A stretch of 36,863 bases of DNA, taken from NCBI GenBank assembly GCA_902770725.1, contig CACXUA010000005.1:1-36863 (forward strand), written 5' to 3'. The DNA comes from an uncultured Bacteroidales bacterium (GTDB lineage: Bacteria > Bacteroidota > Bacteroidia > Bacteroidales > Bacteroidaceae). Both the position numbers and the translations under genes were made by a program. Shown piece by piece: positions 23,656 through 31,049 of this stretch. A model generated the notes under the pieces. That model was not told the DNA's origin. It did no database searches and was given only the letters and a program-made list of their open reading frames with translations. The first letter of the stretch is position 1. Each line of letters starts with the position of its first letter.

Positions 23656-24507
23656 ATGAACAAAGTTCTCCTTATAGCCGACAGCGGTTCCACTAAGACG
23701 GACTGGCTCTACGTCAGTTCCGACGGCTCACAAACCGAGTTGCATACCGATGGTATTAATCCCGCGCGCGACGCGCGCGATAATATATATAATGTATTAT
23801 ACCATGATTTGTTGACTCAGCTGCCGCAATCTGAGGGTCTGCAGGCTGTTTATTTCTATGGTGCCGGCTGCATAGAACCGTTCAGCCAGAGTGTTAAGAG
23901 TGCCCTCGAGGAACTTTTCCCCGATTGCCACATCGAGGTGGAGAGCGACTTGCTGGGTGCCGCCAGAGCCGTTTGTGGGCACGAACCTGGCATAGCCTGC
24001 ATTCTTGGAACGGGCTCCAACAGCTGTCTCTACGATGGGAAAGACATTGTGAAGCATACGTCGCCACTCGGTTACATTCTTGGCGACGAAGGCAGCGGCT
24101 CCTATCTTGGCAAGATGTTGCTGAACGGACTCTTCAAAGGAAAACTTCCCGAAACACTCAAGGAGAAGTTTTGCAAAAAGTTCAATCTGTCGCTTTCGGA
24201 CATCATCGAGCGCGTTTACCGCAAGCCTGCCGCCAATGCCTTCCTTGCTTCGCTGGTTCCTTTCATCGTCGAGAACCGCACCAATCCTGCCATTCACGAC
24301 ATGCTCGTCGAGGCTTTCCGCCTGTTCATCAACAGGAACATCGCTGTCTATGGGCACAAAGAGATGCCGATAAACTGTGTGGGAGGCATCGCTTATCAGT
24401 TCGAAGCAGAGCTGACAGAAGCCATTGTTGAAGAAGGCAGGCAAATGGGTCGAATCATGCGACGTCCCATCGAAACAATCGCCCAATACCATATCAAAAT
24501 GTTATGA
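23656..24507 (+). CDS. BadF/BadG/BcrA/BcrD-type ATPase (N-acetylglucosamine kinase-like)
   Basis: This 283-residue protein has the ASKHA fold: the phosphate-1 loop ADSGSTKTDWLYV near the N-terminus, 'YFYGAGC', the phosphate-2 loop ACILGTGSNSCLYDG and 'LGYILGDEGSGSYLGKMLL'. This matches small Bacteroidota members of the family annotated as N-acetylglucosamine kinase-like. The true substrate is not certain. I start at ATG 23656, since earlier codons would run through the terminator hairpin. The start of the gene holds an extreme GC-then-AT stretch (23764-23800). Confidence 0.85.
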   Translation: MNKVLLIADSGSTKTDWLYVSSDGSQTELHTDGINPARDARDNIYNVLYHDLLTQLPQSEGLQAVYFYGAGCIEPFSQSVKSALEELFPDCHIEVESDLLGAARAVCGHEPGIACILGTGSNSCLYDGKDIVKHTSPLGYILGDEGSGSYLGKMLLNGLFKGKLPETLKEKFCKKFNLSLSDIIERVYRKPAANAFLASLVPFIVENRTNPAIHDMLVEAFRLFINRNIAVYGHKEMPINCVGGIAYQFEAELTEAIVEEGRQMGRIMRRPIETIAQYHIKML

Positions 24508-24565
24508 GTGTTGTACAAAAGTTCCTATTTACGTCGAAACATGTTAAAGAACATAACAAAAACAG

Positions 24566-24596
24566 TTGCAAGATGCATAAAAATGCTTTACCTTTG
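24566..24596 (+). promoter_or_regulatory. Promoter of candidate small RNA, within an inverted repeat
   Basis: A -33-like TTGC (24566-24569) stands 19 bp before TACCTTTG (24589-24596). The 9-bp inverted repeat CAGTTGCAA (24563-24571) and TTGCAACTG (24594-24602) covers both boxes, with arm centres 31 bp apart, about three helical turns. This could be an operator as well as a promoter. Confidence 0.6.
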
Positions 24597-24602
24597 CAAC
24601 TG

Positions 24603-24690
24603 TTATCCTGAAAACAATCTTTTTACCTTAAACAAAGCTAATACCAATTGGAAGAGAGTAGCTGTGAAGCCACTCTCTTTCTTTTATTTT
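24603..24690 (+). ncRNA. Candidate small RNA upstream of cutC
   Basis: A transcript from the promoter at 24566-24596 to the strong terminator ending near 24690 would be about 85-90 nt. It contains no ATG-started frame. The cutC promoter lies just beyond the terminator, so this looks like an independent unit and not a cutC leader. The 5' end is an estimate from the -7 box. Confidence 0.5.
24651..24690 (+). terminator. Strong intrinsic terminator before cutC
   Basis: Stem AAGAGAGT/ACTCTCTT, then an A-C mismatch, then GCT/AGC closing a GTGA (GNRA-type) tetraloop. A T-rich tail, TTCTTTTATTTT, follows directly. It could end both the candidate small RNA and read-through from the kinase gene. Confidence 0.8.
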
Positions 24691-24696
24691 ATTTGG

Positions 24697-24704
24697 TAAC
24701 TTTG
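24697..24704 (+). promoter_or_regulatory. -7 box of cutC
   Basis: TAACTTTG, 32 bp before the cutC ATG and directly after the T-rich terminator tail. The -33 position falls in the terminator stem (CTCTTTC) and is a poor match. Confidence 0.55.
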
Positions 24705-24736
24705 AAACGCTAAACAGAACCAGACGAAACGCCATT

Positions 24737-25399
24737 ATGGAACAGATAAAGTTGGAAGTTTGCTGCGGCGACATGCAGAGTGTCCTTGCGGCTAAGGAAG
24801 GAGGAGCAGATCGCATTGAGCTTTGCCGGGCTCTCGAAGTGGATGGTCTGACGCCATCGGCTGAGATGATGGCTGAGGCAATAGGTCTGGGCATCCCAGT
24901 TCAAGTGCTGATTCGCCCCAGGGAGGGTGACTTCGTGTACGACGAGGCTGAGATCGAGACCATGCTGAAGGAGATTCGTCTGGCCAAACGACTTGGCGCG
25001 AATGGTGTTGTGATTGGAGCTTTGAAGTCCGATGGCAGCATAGACGAGGAGACCATCCGTCGTCTTGTGAGCGAAGCGACAGGCCTGAGCATCACTTTTC
25101 ACCGTGCTTTCGATGTCTGTTCGCAGCCCACAGAGGCTCTAGAGCAGATCGTTTCATTGGGTTGTCACCGCTTGCTCACATCTGGTCAGGCTCCTTCGGC
25201 AGAGCAAGGCATTCCCCTAATTAAGAAACTTGTCGAGCAATCTGGCGGCAGACTCATCATCATGCCTGGTGCTGGAGTCAACCAAGAGAATGCCCGTCGC
25301 ATTCTTTCTGAGACGGGAGCCCACGAGATTCATGGCTCGCTTCGCATGAACGGCAGTACGGATTCCAAGTTGGTTCGAGCCGTCAAAAACAGCTTGTAG
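24737..25399 (+). CDS. cutC: CutC-family protein
   Basis: This 220-residue protein has the CutC TIM-barrel motifs: LEVCCGDMQSVLAAKEGGADRIELC at the N-terminus, 'PVQVLIRPREGDFVY' and 'TFHRAFDV', then 'LLTSGQAP' and 'IMPGAGVN' near the C-terminus. CutC was named for copper tolerance in E. coli, but its biochemical role is unsettled. It is a few residues shorter than E. coli CutC (248). It stands alone between a candidate small RNA and a repeat array. Confidence 0.93.
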   Translation: MEQIKLEVCCGDMQSVLAAKEGGADRIELCRALEVDGLTPSAEMMAEAIGLGIPVQVLIRPREGDFVYDEAEIETMLKEIRLAKRLGANGVVIGALKSDGSIDEETIRRLVSEATGLSITFHRAFDVCSQPTEALEQIVSLGCHRLLTSGQAPSAEQGIPLIKKLVEQSGGRLIIMPGAGVNQENARRILSETGAHEIHGSLRMNGSTDSKLVRAVKNSL

Positions 25400-25446
25400 G
25401 CTCACTCGAACTGCCGCATCGCCCAACACGAAAAGGGCCGTCGGCA

Positions 25447-25552
25447 AAGTTAACGTGTCGAGTTCATTAAATATTCATGAATATTTAATTAAATGGTCAT
25501 GAATATTTAATTAAATGTTCATGACCATTTAATCAACTTAACGTGGGATGTT
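25447..25552. repeat. 22-bp-period dyad array, locus 5 (mixed class)
   Basis: Five units begin at 25447, 25469, 25491, 25513 and 25535: AAGTTAAC-GT-GTCGAGTT, AAATATTC-AT-GAATATTT (perfect dyad), AAATGGTC-AT-GAATATTT, AAATGTTC-AT-GACCATTT and AACTTAAC-GT-GGGATGTT. Linkers are CATT, AATT, AATT and AATC. Bases 25493-25528 form a 36-bp palindrome with one mismatched pair. The array lies between convergent cutC and the nitroreductase gene. Confidence 0.88.
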
Positions 25553-25610
25553 GGATGAAGAGACGTGGAGAATGGGGCGATGAGATGTAATGAATGGGGT
25601 AATAAAACGT

Positions 25611-25640
25611 GTAAGGGGCGCTCTTTCGAGTGCCCCTTAC
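25611..25640 (-). terminator. Terminator of the nitroreductase operon
   Basis: A 13-bp stem (25611-25623 with 25628-25640, one G-T pair) closes a 4-nt loop. On the minus strand it is followed by ACGTTTTATT. It sits 6 bp beyond the nitroreductase stop. The opposite side is also T-rich (GTGTCTTT), so it may work in both directions. Confidence 0.8.
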
Positions 25641-25646
25641 GTGTCT

Positions 25647-26156
25647 TTATGCTTCGAGGAAGAGTTCCTCTGGCGTTTTGCGTGTCTTGGGAGGAGTGCC
25701 TACGGAGGCTGGATACCCAAGGGGAATGATGACGACAGGCTCTTCGTTTTCAGGCAGTTCAAACAGTTCGTGGCACAATTTGGCATCGAAATTACATACC
25801 CAACACGAGCCAAGTCCCTGCTCTGTGGCTGCCAGACAAAGATGCTCGACTGCAATGGCGACATCAATATTGCCGTGAGATTTGCCATCTGCCCTAACCC
25901 ATTCCTCGTCATGAAGCAGGGTCGCGAGCACATACAACGGCGCTTCGTTGAACCAGGGACGCGAGTAGCAGGACTGAAGCTTTGCCCTACCCTGCTGACT
26001 TCGCACGATTCGGAATCGCCAAGGCTGCTTGTTCACGGCAGAAGGAGCGAGCCGCATACACTCCTTGAGGTACGCAACTTTCTCTTCCTCTACTGCTTTG
26101 TCGAGATAACTGCGACAGCTGTAGCGGCTGTTTATTATTTCGAGAAGGCGCTCCAA
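25647..26156 (-). CDS. Nitroreductase-family FMN protein
   Basis: This 169-residue protein has the N-terminal nitroreductase signature SRYSCRSYLDKAVEEEK, FMN-contacting 'APSAVNKQPWRF', 'AIAVEHLCLAATEQGLGSCWV' and 'VVIIPLGYP'. Such enzymes use NAD(P)H and FMN to reduce nitro groups, quinones or other electrophiles; the physiological substrate is unknown. The ATG lies 1 bp after the stop of the secreted protein gene, so the two are translated from one message and end at the terminator at 25611-25640. Confidence 0.92.
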   Translation of the reverse strand: MERLLEIINSRYSCRSYLDKAVEEEKVAYLKECMRLAPSAVNKQPWRFRIVRSQQGRAKLQSCYSRPWFNEAPLYVLATLLHDEEWVRADGKSHGNIDVAIAVEHLCLAATEQGLGSCWVCNFDAKLCHELFELPENEEPVVIIPLGYPASVGTPPKTRKTPEELFLEA

Positions 26157-26157
26157 C

Positions 26158-26577
26158 TTATTTCTTCTGGACTTTGTAGGACGTCTTACCGTTCTTTATG
26201 ACATAGGTTCCGGCAGGAAGACCCTCGACAGAAGCAGAGGTTGCACGGTTCTCACCAGGCTGGTAAGTACGCATGAGCTTGCCGTCGATGCTATAAATGA
26301 AGGTGGGCTGGGGCGCTGCGCTCTCAGGAGCAACAATGCGAGTCACATTCTCATCCACGTCGCCAAAGGTGAACTTCTGCATGTCGGAAAGAGGATAGGA
26401 CACCGAACCATTCGATCCAGTAATGACAAGATAGCCTTCGCTATAGGTTACGACGGGCTTCTCGCTGAAGGAAACCTCAAGTACACCACCAGACTTCTGG
26501 TGAACGAAAAGTGCTGTTTCAGCCCATGAAGCGTTTGCTGCAAGAAGGAGCAACATTGTAAGGAAAAGATTCTTCAT
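26158..26577 (-). CDS. Small secreted protein, unknown function
   Basis: The ATG at 26577 gives 139 residues with a clear Sec signal peptide (MKNLFLTMLLLLAANASWA, cut before ET). The mature part reads as short beta-strands: 'GGVLEVSFSEKPVVTYSEGYLVITG', 'YPLSDMQKFTFGD', then a C-terminal 'PAGTYVIKNGKTSYKVQKK'. This ending recalls the sorting-like tail repeats of small Prevotella secreted proteins, but I know no function. Longer starts (26586 or 26634) overlap the promoter. It is coupled to a nitroreductase gene 1 bp downstream. Confidence 0.75.
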   Translation of the reverse strand: MKNLFLTMLLLLAANASWAETALFVHQKSGGVLEVSFSEKPVVTYSEGYLVITGSNGSVSYPLSDMQKFTFGDVDENVTRIVAPESAAPQPTFIYSIDGKLMRTYQPGENRATSASVEGLPAGTYVIKNGKTSYKVQKK

Positions 26578-26604
26578 AATCGTCATTATTAAGTAACTCT
26601 GTCG

Positions 26605-26635
26605 CAAAGATACGATTTTTATCTTTACATGCAAA
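26605..26635 (-). promoter_or_regulatory. Consensus promoter of secreted protein/nitroreductase operon
   Basis: TTTG (26635-26632), 19 bp, then TATCTTTG (26612-26605) on the minus strand. This is an exact match to the Bacteroidota TTTG-N19-TAnnTTTG consensus and the best promoter in the window. It lies 25 bp from the end of argF'. Confidence 0.85.
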
Positions 26636-26659
26636 AGGTTTGCCAGTTTTTTTTTTGAA

Positions 26660-27628
26660 TTATTTGCTTTGCAAGATGCGTTTCAAAACGACAGTCGCAG
26701 AGATTTCCCTGTTGGCAGCCTCTGGAATGACCAGCGAAGTGGGGGCCTCGATAACGTCGTCTGTGACAATCATACCACGTCGAACAGGCAGGCAATGCAT
26801 GAAGTGAGCATCGTTCGTCCAGCTCATGTGCTCCGCATCAACTGTCCAACTCATGTCCTTCGACAGCACCTTTCCGTAATCTTCCCTGTTCGTCACGCCT
26901 GGGCAGCTCCAGTTCTTGGCATAGATAAAGTCGGCTCCTTCGAAAGCTTTGCGTTGGTCGTACTCGATGGTGGCACCTTTGGTGAAGGCAGGATCAAGTT
27001 CATAACCCTCAGGATGGGTAATGACAAAATCGACATCGGCTGCCAACATCCACTGAGCAAAACTGTTGGGAACGGCCTGGGGCAACGCCTTGGGATGAGG
27101 AGCCCAAGTGAGCACGACCTTCGGACGCTTGCCACGCTTCGCAGCATACTCGTTGATGGTAATCAGGTCGGCAAAGGCTTGCAGGGGATGCACCGTTGCT
27201 GTCTCCATCGCAAACACAGGCTTGCCGCTGTACTTCTCGAACTGATGATAGACGGTCTCTGCGTAATCATAGTCTCTGTCCGTCAGCCCAGCAAAGGATC
27301 TGATGCCTATAACGTCGCAATAACACCCCATAACCGGAATGGCTTCCAACAGGTGCTCGCTCTTGTCGCCGTCCATGATGACGCCTCGCTCCGTTTCGAG
27401 TTTCCACGCACCGGCATTCACATCGAGCACGATAACATTCATGCCGAGGTTCATAGCTGCTTTTTGCGTGCTGAGACGGGTGCGAAGGCTGTTGTTGAAG
27501 AACACCATGAGCAAGGTCTTATTCTTGCCAAGTGTATCGTACTTATAGCGGTCGGCTTTTATTTCAGCTGCTTCCCTGAGTGCCTCCTTGAGGTCACCAA
27601 GGTCTTCTACATTAAGGAAACTTCTCAT
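26660..27628 (-). CDS. argF': N-succinyl/acetyl-L-ornithine carbamoyltransferase
   Basis: This 322-residue enzyme carbamoylates an N-acylated ornithine in the Bacteroides-type arginine pathway. The carbamoyl-phosphate site reads FNNSLRTR (44-51) in place of the usual STRTR, as in the B. fragilis succinylornithine enzyme. 'LETERGVIMDGDKSEHLLEAIPVMGCYCD' holds residue 90, the specificity position, which is Ser here. 'HPLQ' and the ornithine-site HCLPVRRGM follow. It overlaps the acyl-CoA ligase gene by 4 bp and is the last gene of the arginine/proline operon. Confidence 0.92.
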   Translation of the reverse strand: MRSFLNVEDLGDLKEALREAAEIKADRYKYDTLGKNKTLLMVFFNNSLRTRLSTQKAAMNLGMNVIVLDVNAGAWKLETERGVIMDGDKSEHLLEAIPVMGCYCDVIGIRSFAGLTDRDYDYAETVYHQFEKYSGKPVFAMETATVHPLQAFADLITINEYAAKRGKRPKVVLTWAPHPKALPQAVPNSFAQWMLAADVDFVITHPEGYELDPAFTKGATIEYDQRKAFEGADFIYAKNWSCPGVTNREDYGKVLSKDMSWTVDAEHMSWTNDAHFMHCLPVRRGMIVTDDVIEAPTSLVIPEAANREISATVVLKRILQSK

Positions 27629-29310
27629 CTTTTATCTTTTTCTCTTATTTCTACACGGCGAATCTTGCCGCTGATGGTCTTGGGTAATTCGTCAACAAAC
27701 TCGATGATACGAGGATATTTATAGGGAGCAGTCACATGTTTGACGTGTGCCTGCAACTCTTCTATCAGGGCTTTGCCTGCTTTATCCTTCCATTCCTTGC
27801 CAAGCACGACAGTAGCCTTCACCACCATACCTCTGGTATCATCGGGCACACCGGTAATGGCACACTCCACGACGGCAGGATGTGTCATCAAAGCACTCTC
27901 GACTTCAAAGGGCCCGATGCGGTAGCCGCTGCTCTTGATGACGTCGTCTGCGCGGCCTTCAAACCAGTAGTAGCCGTCCTTGTCGCGCCAAGCCATGTCG
28001 CCTGTAAAGTAATATCCGTCGTGACAAGCCTCGTAGGTGATGTTGCTGTCGCGATAGTATTCCTTGAAGAGGCCGATAGCCTTGTGGCCTTCATTCAGGC
28101 GAACCGCTATCTCTCCTTTCTCTCCATCCTCGCAAGGGGTAAGGTCAGGACGCAGCAAAGCAATCTCATATTGTGCGTTGGGCTTGCCCATGCTGCCCGG
28201 TTTAGGCTGCATCCAGGGGAAGGTTCCCAAGGTCAGAGTCGTCTCGGTCTGGCCGAAGCCTTCCATCAGACGTATGCCCGTCAGTTCGAAGAACTTGTTA
28301 TAGACGGCAGCATTCAATGCCTCGCCAGCCGTCGTACAATAGCGAAGAGCAGAAAGATCATAGTGGCTGAAGTCCTCTCGAACAAGGAAACGATAGACCG
28401 TAGGCGGTGCACAGAAGCTTGTTATATGGTACTTCTCCATCTGACGAAGTATCTTCTCTGCCGTGAACTTCTCGTGGTCGAAGACAAAGACGCAAGCCCC
28501 AGCGAACCATTGTCCGTAGAACTTTCCCCAGACAGCCTTGCCCCAACCGGTATCAGCAACAGTAAGATGAATGCTGTCGGGCGTGAGGTTATGCCAGAAG
28601 ACACCAGTCGTGAGGTGACCAAGAGCGTAGAGGAAGTCGTGTGCCACCATTTTGGGCTCGCCCGAAGTGCCTGAGGTGAAGTACAATATCATTGTGTCAC
28701 CATTGGTATTAACGAAGCGAGGACGACGGAAAGGCGCAGCTTTGTCTATCTCTTTATGCCAGTCATGGAAGCCTTCAGGCACGTCAGGACCGATGGAGAC
28801 AAGTATCTCAACCGTCGGACTCTCAGGCATCGCCTTCTGTACCTCCCCGAGAACATAAGGCTCGCCCACGCAAATGATGGCCTTCACAGAAGCCGCATTG
28901 TTGCGATAAACAATGTCGTGGCTGGTGAGCATGTGTGTTGCGGGAATAGGAACTGCTCCCAGCTTGTGCAGGGCAAGCATCGTAATCCACCACTCGAGGC
29001 GACGCTTCTCGATGAGCATCACCATGTCGCCACGCTCGATACCCAGGCTTCCCAGGTAGGAAGCGGCTTGGTCGCTCATCCGCTTCAGGTCGTCAAAGGA
29101 CAGCTTTCGCTCTGCCCCTTCATCGTTTGTCCACAGAAGGGCAATCTTATCTGGTGCCACCTCTGCCCAAGCATCCACAACATCATAGGCGAAGTTGAAG
29201 TTCTTGGGGACAATGAACTCAAGGTTCTTCGCATAATCTTCCTCGGAAACAAAGGTCGTTTGCTTCAGGAAGCGACTTAGTATAGGATTGTTAGTCATTA
29301 GTTTTGACAT
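27625..29310 (-). CDS. AMP-forming acyl-CoA synthetase (acetyl-CoA/medium-chain type)
   Basis: This 561-residue ligase has the phosphate loop YFTSGTSGEPK, the adenine motif MEGFGQTETT, 'YFTGDMAWRDKDGYYWFEGRADD' with the hinge Asp, 'SSGYRIGPFEVES' and the catalytic Lys in KTISGKIRR. It activates a carboxylic acid as acyl-AMP and then acyl-CoA; the acid is unknown. An in-frame ATG at 29298 is an alternative start. It sits 4 bp after the XRE/cupin gene and overlaps argF' by 4 bp, so it belongs to the arginine/proline operon. A role in supplying acyl-CoA is conceivable but untested. Confidence 0.92.
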   Translation of the reverse strand: MSKLMTNNPILSRFLKQTTFVSEEDYAKNLEFIVPKNFNFAYDVVDAWAEVAPDKIALLWTNDEGAERKLSFDDLKRMSDQAASYLGSLGIERGDMVMLIEKRRLEWWITMLALHKLGAVPIPATHMLTSHDIVYRNNAASVKAIICVGEPYVLGEVQKAMPESPTVEILVSIGPDVPEGFHDWHKEIDKAAPFRRPRFVNTNGDTMILYFTSGTSGEPKMVAHDFLYALGHLTTGVFWHNLTPDSIHLTVADTGWGKAVWGKFYGQWFAGACVFVFDHEKFTAEKILRQMEKYHITSFCAPPTVYRFLVREDFSHYDLSALRYCTTAGEALNAAVYNKFFELTGIRLMEGFGQTETTLTLGTFPWMQPKPGSMGKPNAQYEIALLRPDLTPCEDGEKGEIAVRLNEGHKAIGLFKEYYRDSNITYEACHDGYYFTGDMAWRDKDGYYWFEGRADDVIKSSGYRIGPFEVESALMTHPAVVECAITGVPDDTRGMVVKATVVLGKEWKDKAGKALIEELQAHVKHVTAPYKYPRIIEFVDELPKTISGKIRRVEIREKDKR

Positions 29311-29314
29311 TAAC

Positions 29315-29866
29315 TTAGATGATTACTGTCAGGAACTTCACAGTCTTATTCTCAAGGGCACGCATGCAATGGGGACGTGTCGTGTCGAAGTATATGCTGT
29401 CGCCCCTCTGCAATACAATAACCTTATCTTCAATCGTTATCTCAAGAACGCCTTCAAAGACGATGATGAACTCCTGTCCGTCATGAACATTCTTTGCATG
29501 GTTCTTACCTTCCGGCAGAGGTTCTATCTCGGTAAAGAAGGGCTCCATCACTCTTCCCTTAAAGCCGCTGGCAAGGGATTTGTACTTGTAATCGTTGTGG
29601 CGATCCACTTCAAGGCCTTTGCCTCGACGCGTCACGAAGTATCCATTCATGCGTGGTTCCTCGCCATAAAGCAGGACATCAAGGGCGATGCCATACTGCT
29701 TGGAGATGCGCGAGAGGAGATAAACACCAGGATCAGCCTCACCATTCTCAATGCGGCGATAGTGTTCGACTGTCGTCTCGCACACCTCTGCCATCTTCTC
29801 CACAGGGATATCGAATATCTCGCGCAAGCCTTTCAAGCGTTGCGATATTTGTTTAATGTCGTTCAT
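29315..29866 (-). CDS. XRE-family regulator with C-terminal cupin
   Basis: This 183-residue protein has an XRE helix-turn-helix at about residues 9-65 (ISQRLKGLREIFDIPVEKMA...VEHYRRIENGEADPGVYLL) and a cupin at about 110-183 ('HDGQEFIIVFEGVLEI', 'LQRGDSIYFDTTRPHCM'). Such proteins bind a small ligand in the cupin and control neighbouring genes, often with an acyl-CoA ligase next to them as here. It may autoregulate the operon or only the ligase and argF'. No operator can be assigned by eye. Confidence 0.92.
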   Translation of the reverse strand: MNDIKQISQRLKGLREIFDIPVEKMAEVCETTVEHYRRIENGEADPGVYLLSRISKQYGIALDVLLYGEEPRMNGYFVTRRGKGLEVDRHNDYKYKSLASGFKGRVMEPFFTEIEPLPEGKNHAKNVHDGQEFIIVFEGVLEITIEDKVIVLQRGDSIYFDTTRPHCMRALENKTVKFLTVII

Positions 29867-29870
29867 ATAC

Positions 29871-31049
29871 TTAACTTCTTATTTGTCCATTTCCATTTAT
29901 AAGCCATTTGTAAGTCGTCATCTCTTCCAAAGCCATCGGTCCACGCGGACCAAGCTTCTGGGTTGAAATGCCTATCTCAGCGCCCAAGCCAAACTGCGCG
30001 CCGTCGGTAAAGCTGGTGGGGGCATTGACATACACGCAAGCTGCATCAACCATCTGTTGGAAGCGAGCCGCCGTCGCCTTGTTCTCCGTAATGATACACT
30101 CGCTGTGGCCTGAGCCATAACGAGCGATGTGAGCCAATGCTTCGTCGAGGCCATCGACGATTTTAAGGGAGAGCTTGTAGTCCATCCACTCCGTGCCCAT
30201 CGTTGCCTCGTCGGTAACAATCTCAACACGCCCTTCCATCGGGGCAAGCAAAGCAGGAATGTCGCCAGCTCTGTCACGGTGAACGAGCAGACAATCGAGG
30301 GCGTTGCAGACGCTGACACGTCGCATCTTGGCATTCGCGATGATGCGTTTTCCTTTCTCCAAGTCGCCGTCTTTATCGAAATAAACATGCACGACGCCTG
30401 CCCCTGTCTCGATAACCGGCACACGAGCATTGTCGCGTACGAAGTCAATGAGTTTCCTTCCGCCTCGAGGGATACAGAGATCCACATAACCAACCGCGCC
30501 AAGCAGTTCGGCGGTGGCTTCGTGAGTGGGTGGCAACAAAGTCAGCGCATCCACACAAATGCCAGTATCTTGCAGCACTTCGTGTATGAGAGCGACTATC
30601 GCGTGATTGCTTTCCTCTGCACTATGGCTGCCTTTCAGCAGACAGACATTGCCACTCTTGAAGCACAGAGAGAAGACATCGAAGCAAACATTCGGCCTTG
30701 CTTCGAATATGACGCCTATCACACCGAACGGAACGCTGATGCGACGCAGGTAAAGACCGTTGGCAAGAGTCCTTTCCTTACTTATTATACCAAGGGGCGA
30801 AGGCAGTTTGGCCACATTACGAAGGTCGGCTGCAATGCCCTGGATACGTTCCTTTGTGAGCAACAAGCGGTCGTAAAGAGGGTCGCTTGGCTCAAGTTTT
30901 TGCAAGTCGAGCGCATTTGCCGCGAGCAACTTATCCGCCTCAGCCTCAGCACGATCTGCAATCTTTCGGAGCACATCATTGCGTTGCTCGTCCGTCAGAA
31001 GCATGAGCGTCCGGCTTGCTTCCTTTGCCTTATGGAACAGTTGCTTCAT
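29871..31049 (-). CDS. proA: Glutamate-5-semialdehyde dehydrogenase
   Basis: This 392-residue enzyme reduces glutamyl-5-phosphate with NADPH in proline synthesis. The order is an N-terminal 'AKEASRTLMLLTDEQRNDVL', 'VPFGVIGVIFEARPNVCFDV', 'LLKGSHSAEESN', 'IPRGGRKLIDFV', 'PVIETGAGVVHVY' and the catalytic Cys in RRVSVCNALDC. It is about 20-25 residues shorter than E. coli ProA (417), but all motifs are present. It overlaps proB by 4 bp and precedes the XRE/cupin gene by 4 bp. Confidence 0.95.
   Translation of the reverse strand: MKQLFHKAKEASRTLMLLTDEQRNDVLRKIADRAEAEADKLLAANALDLQKLEPSDPLYDRLLLTKERIQGIAADLRNVAKLPSPLGIISKERTLANGLYLRRISVPFGVIGVIFEARPNVCFDVFSLCFKSGNVCLLKGSHSAEESNHAIVALIHEVLQDTGICVDALTLLPPTHEATAELLGAVGYVDLCIPRGGRKLIDFVRDNARVPVIETGAGVVHVYFDKDGDLEKGKRIIANAKMRRVSVCNALDCLLVHRDRAGDIPALLAPMEGRVEIVTDEATMGTEWMDYKLSLKIVDGLDEALAHIARYGSGHSECIITENKATAARFQQMVDAACVYVNAPTSFTDGAQFGLGAEIGISTQKLGPRGPMALEEMTTYKWLINGNGQIRS

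Noticed and set aside
29871..31049. ProA considered truncated
   Set aside because: It is about 20-25 residues short of E. coli ProA, but every catalytic and cofactor motif is present and both ends are well matched, so it is a normal short variant.
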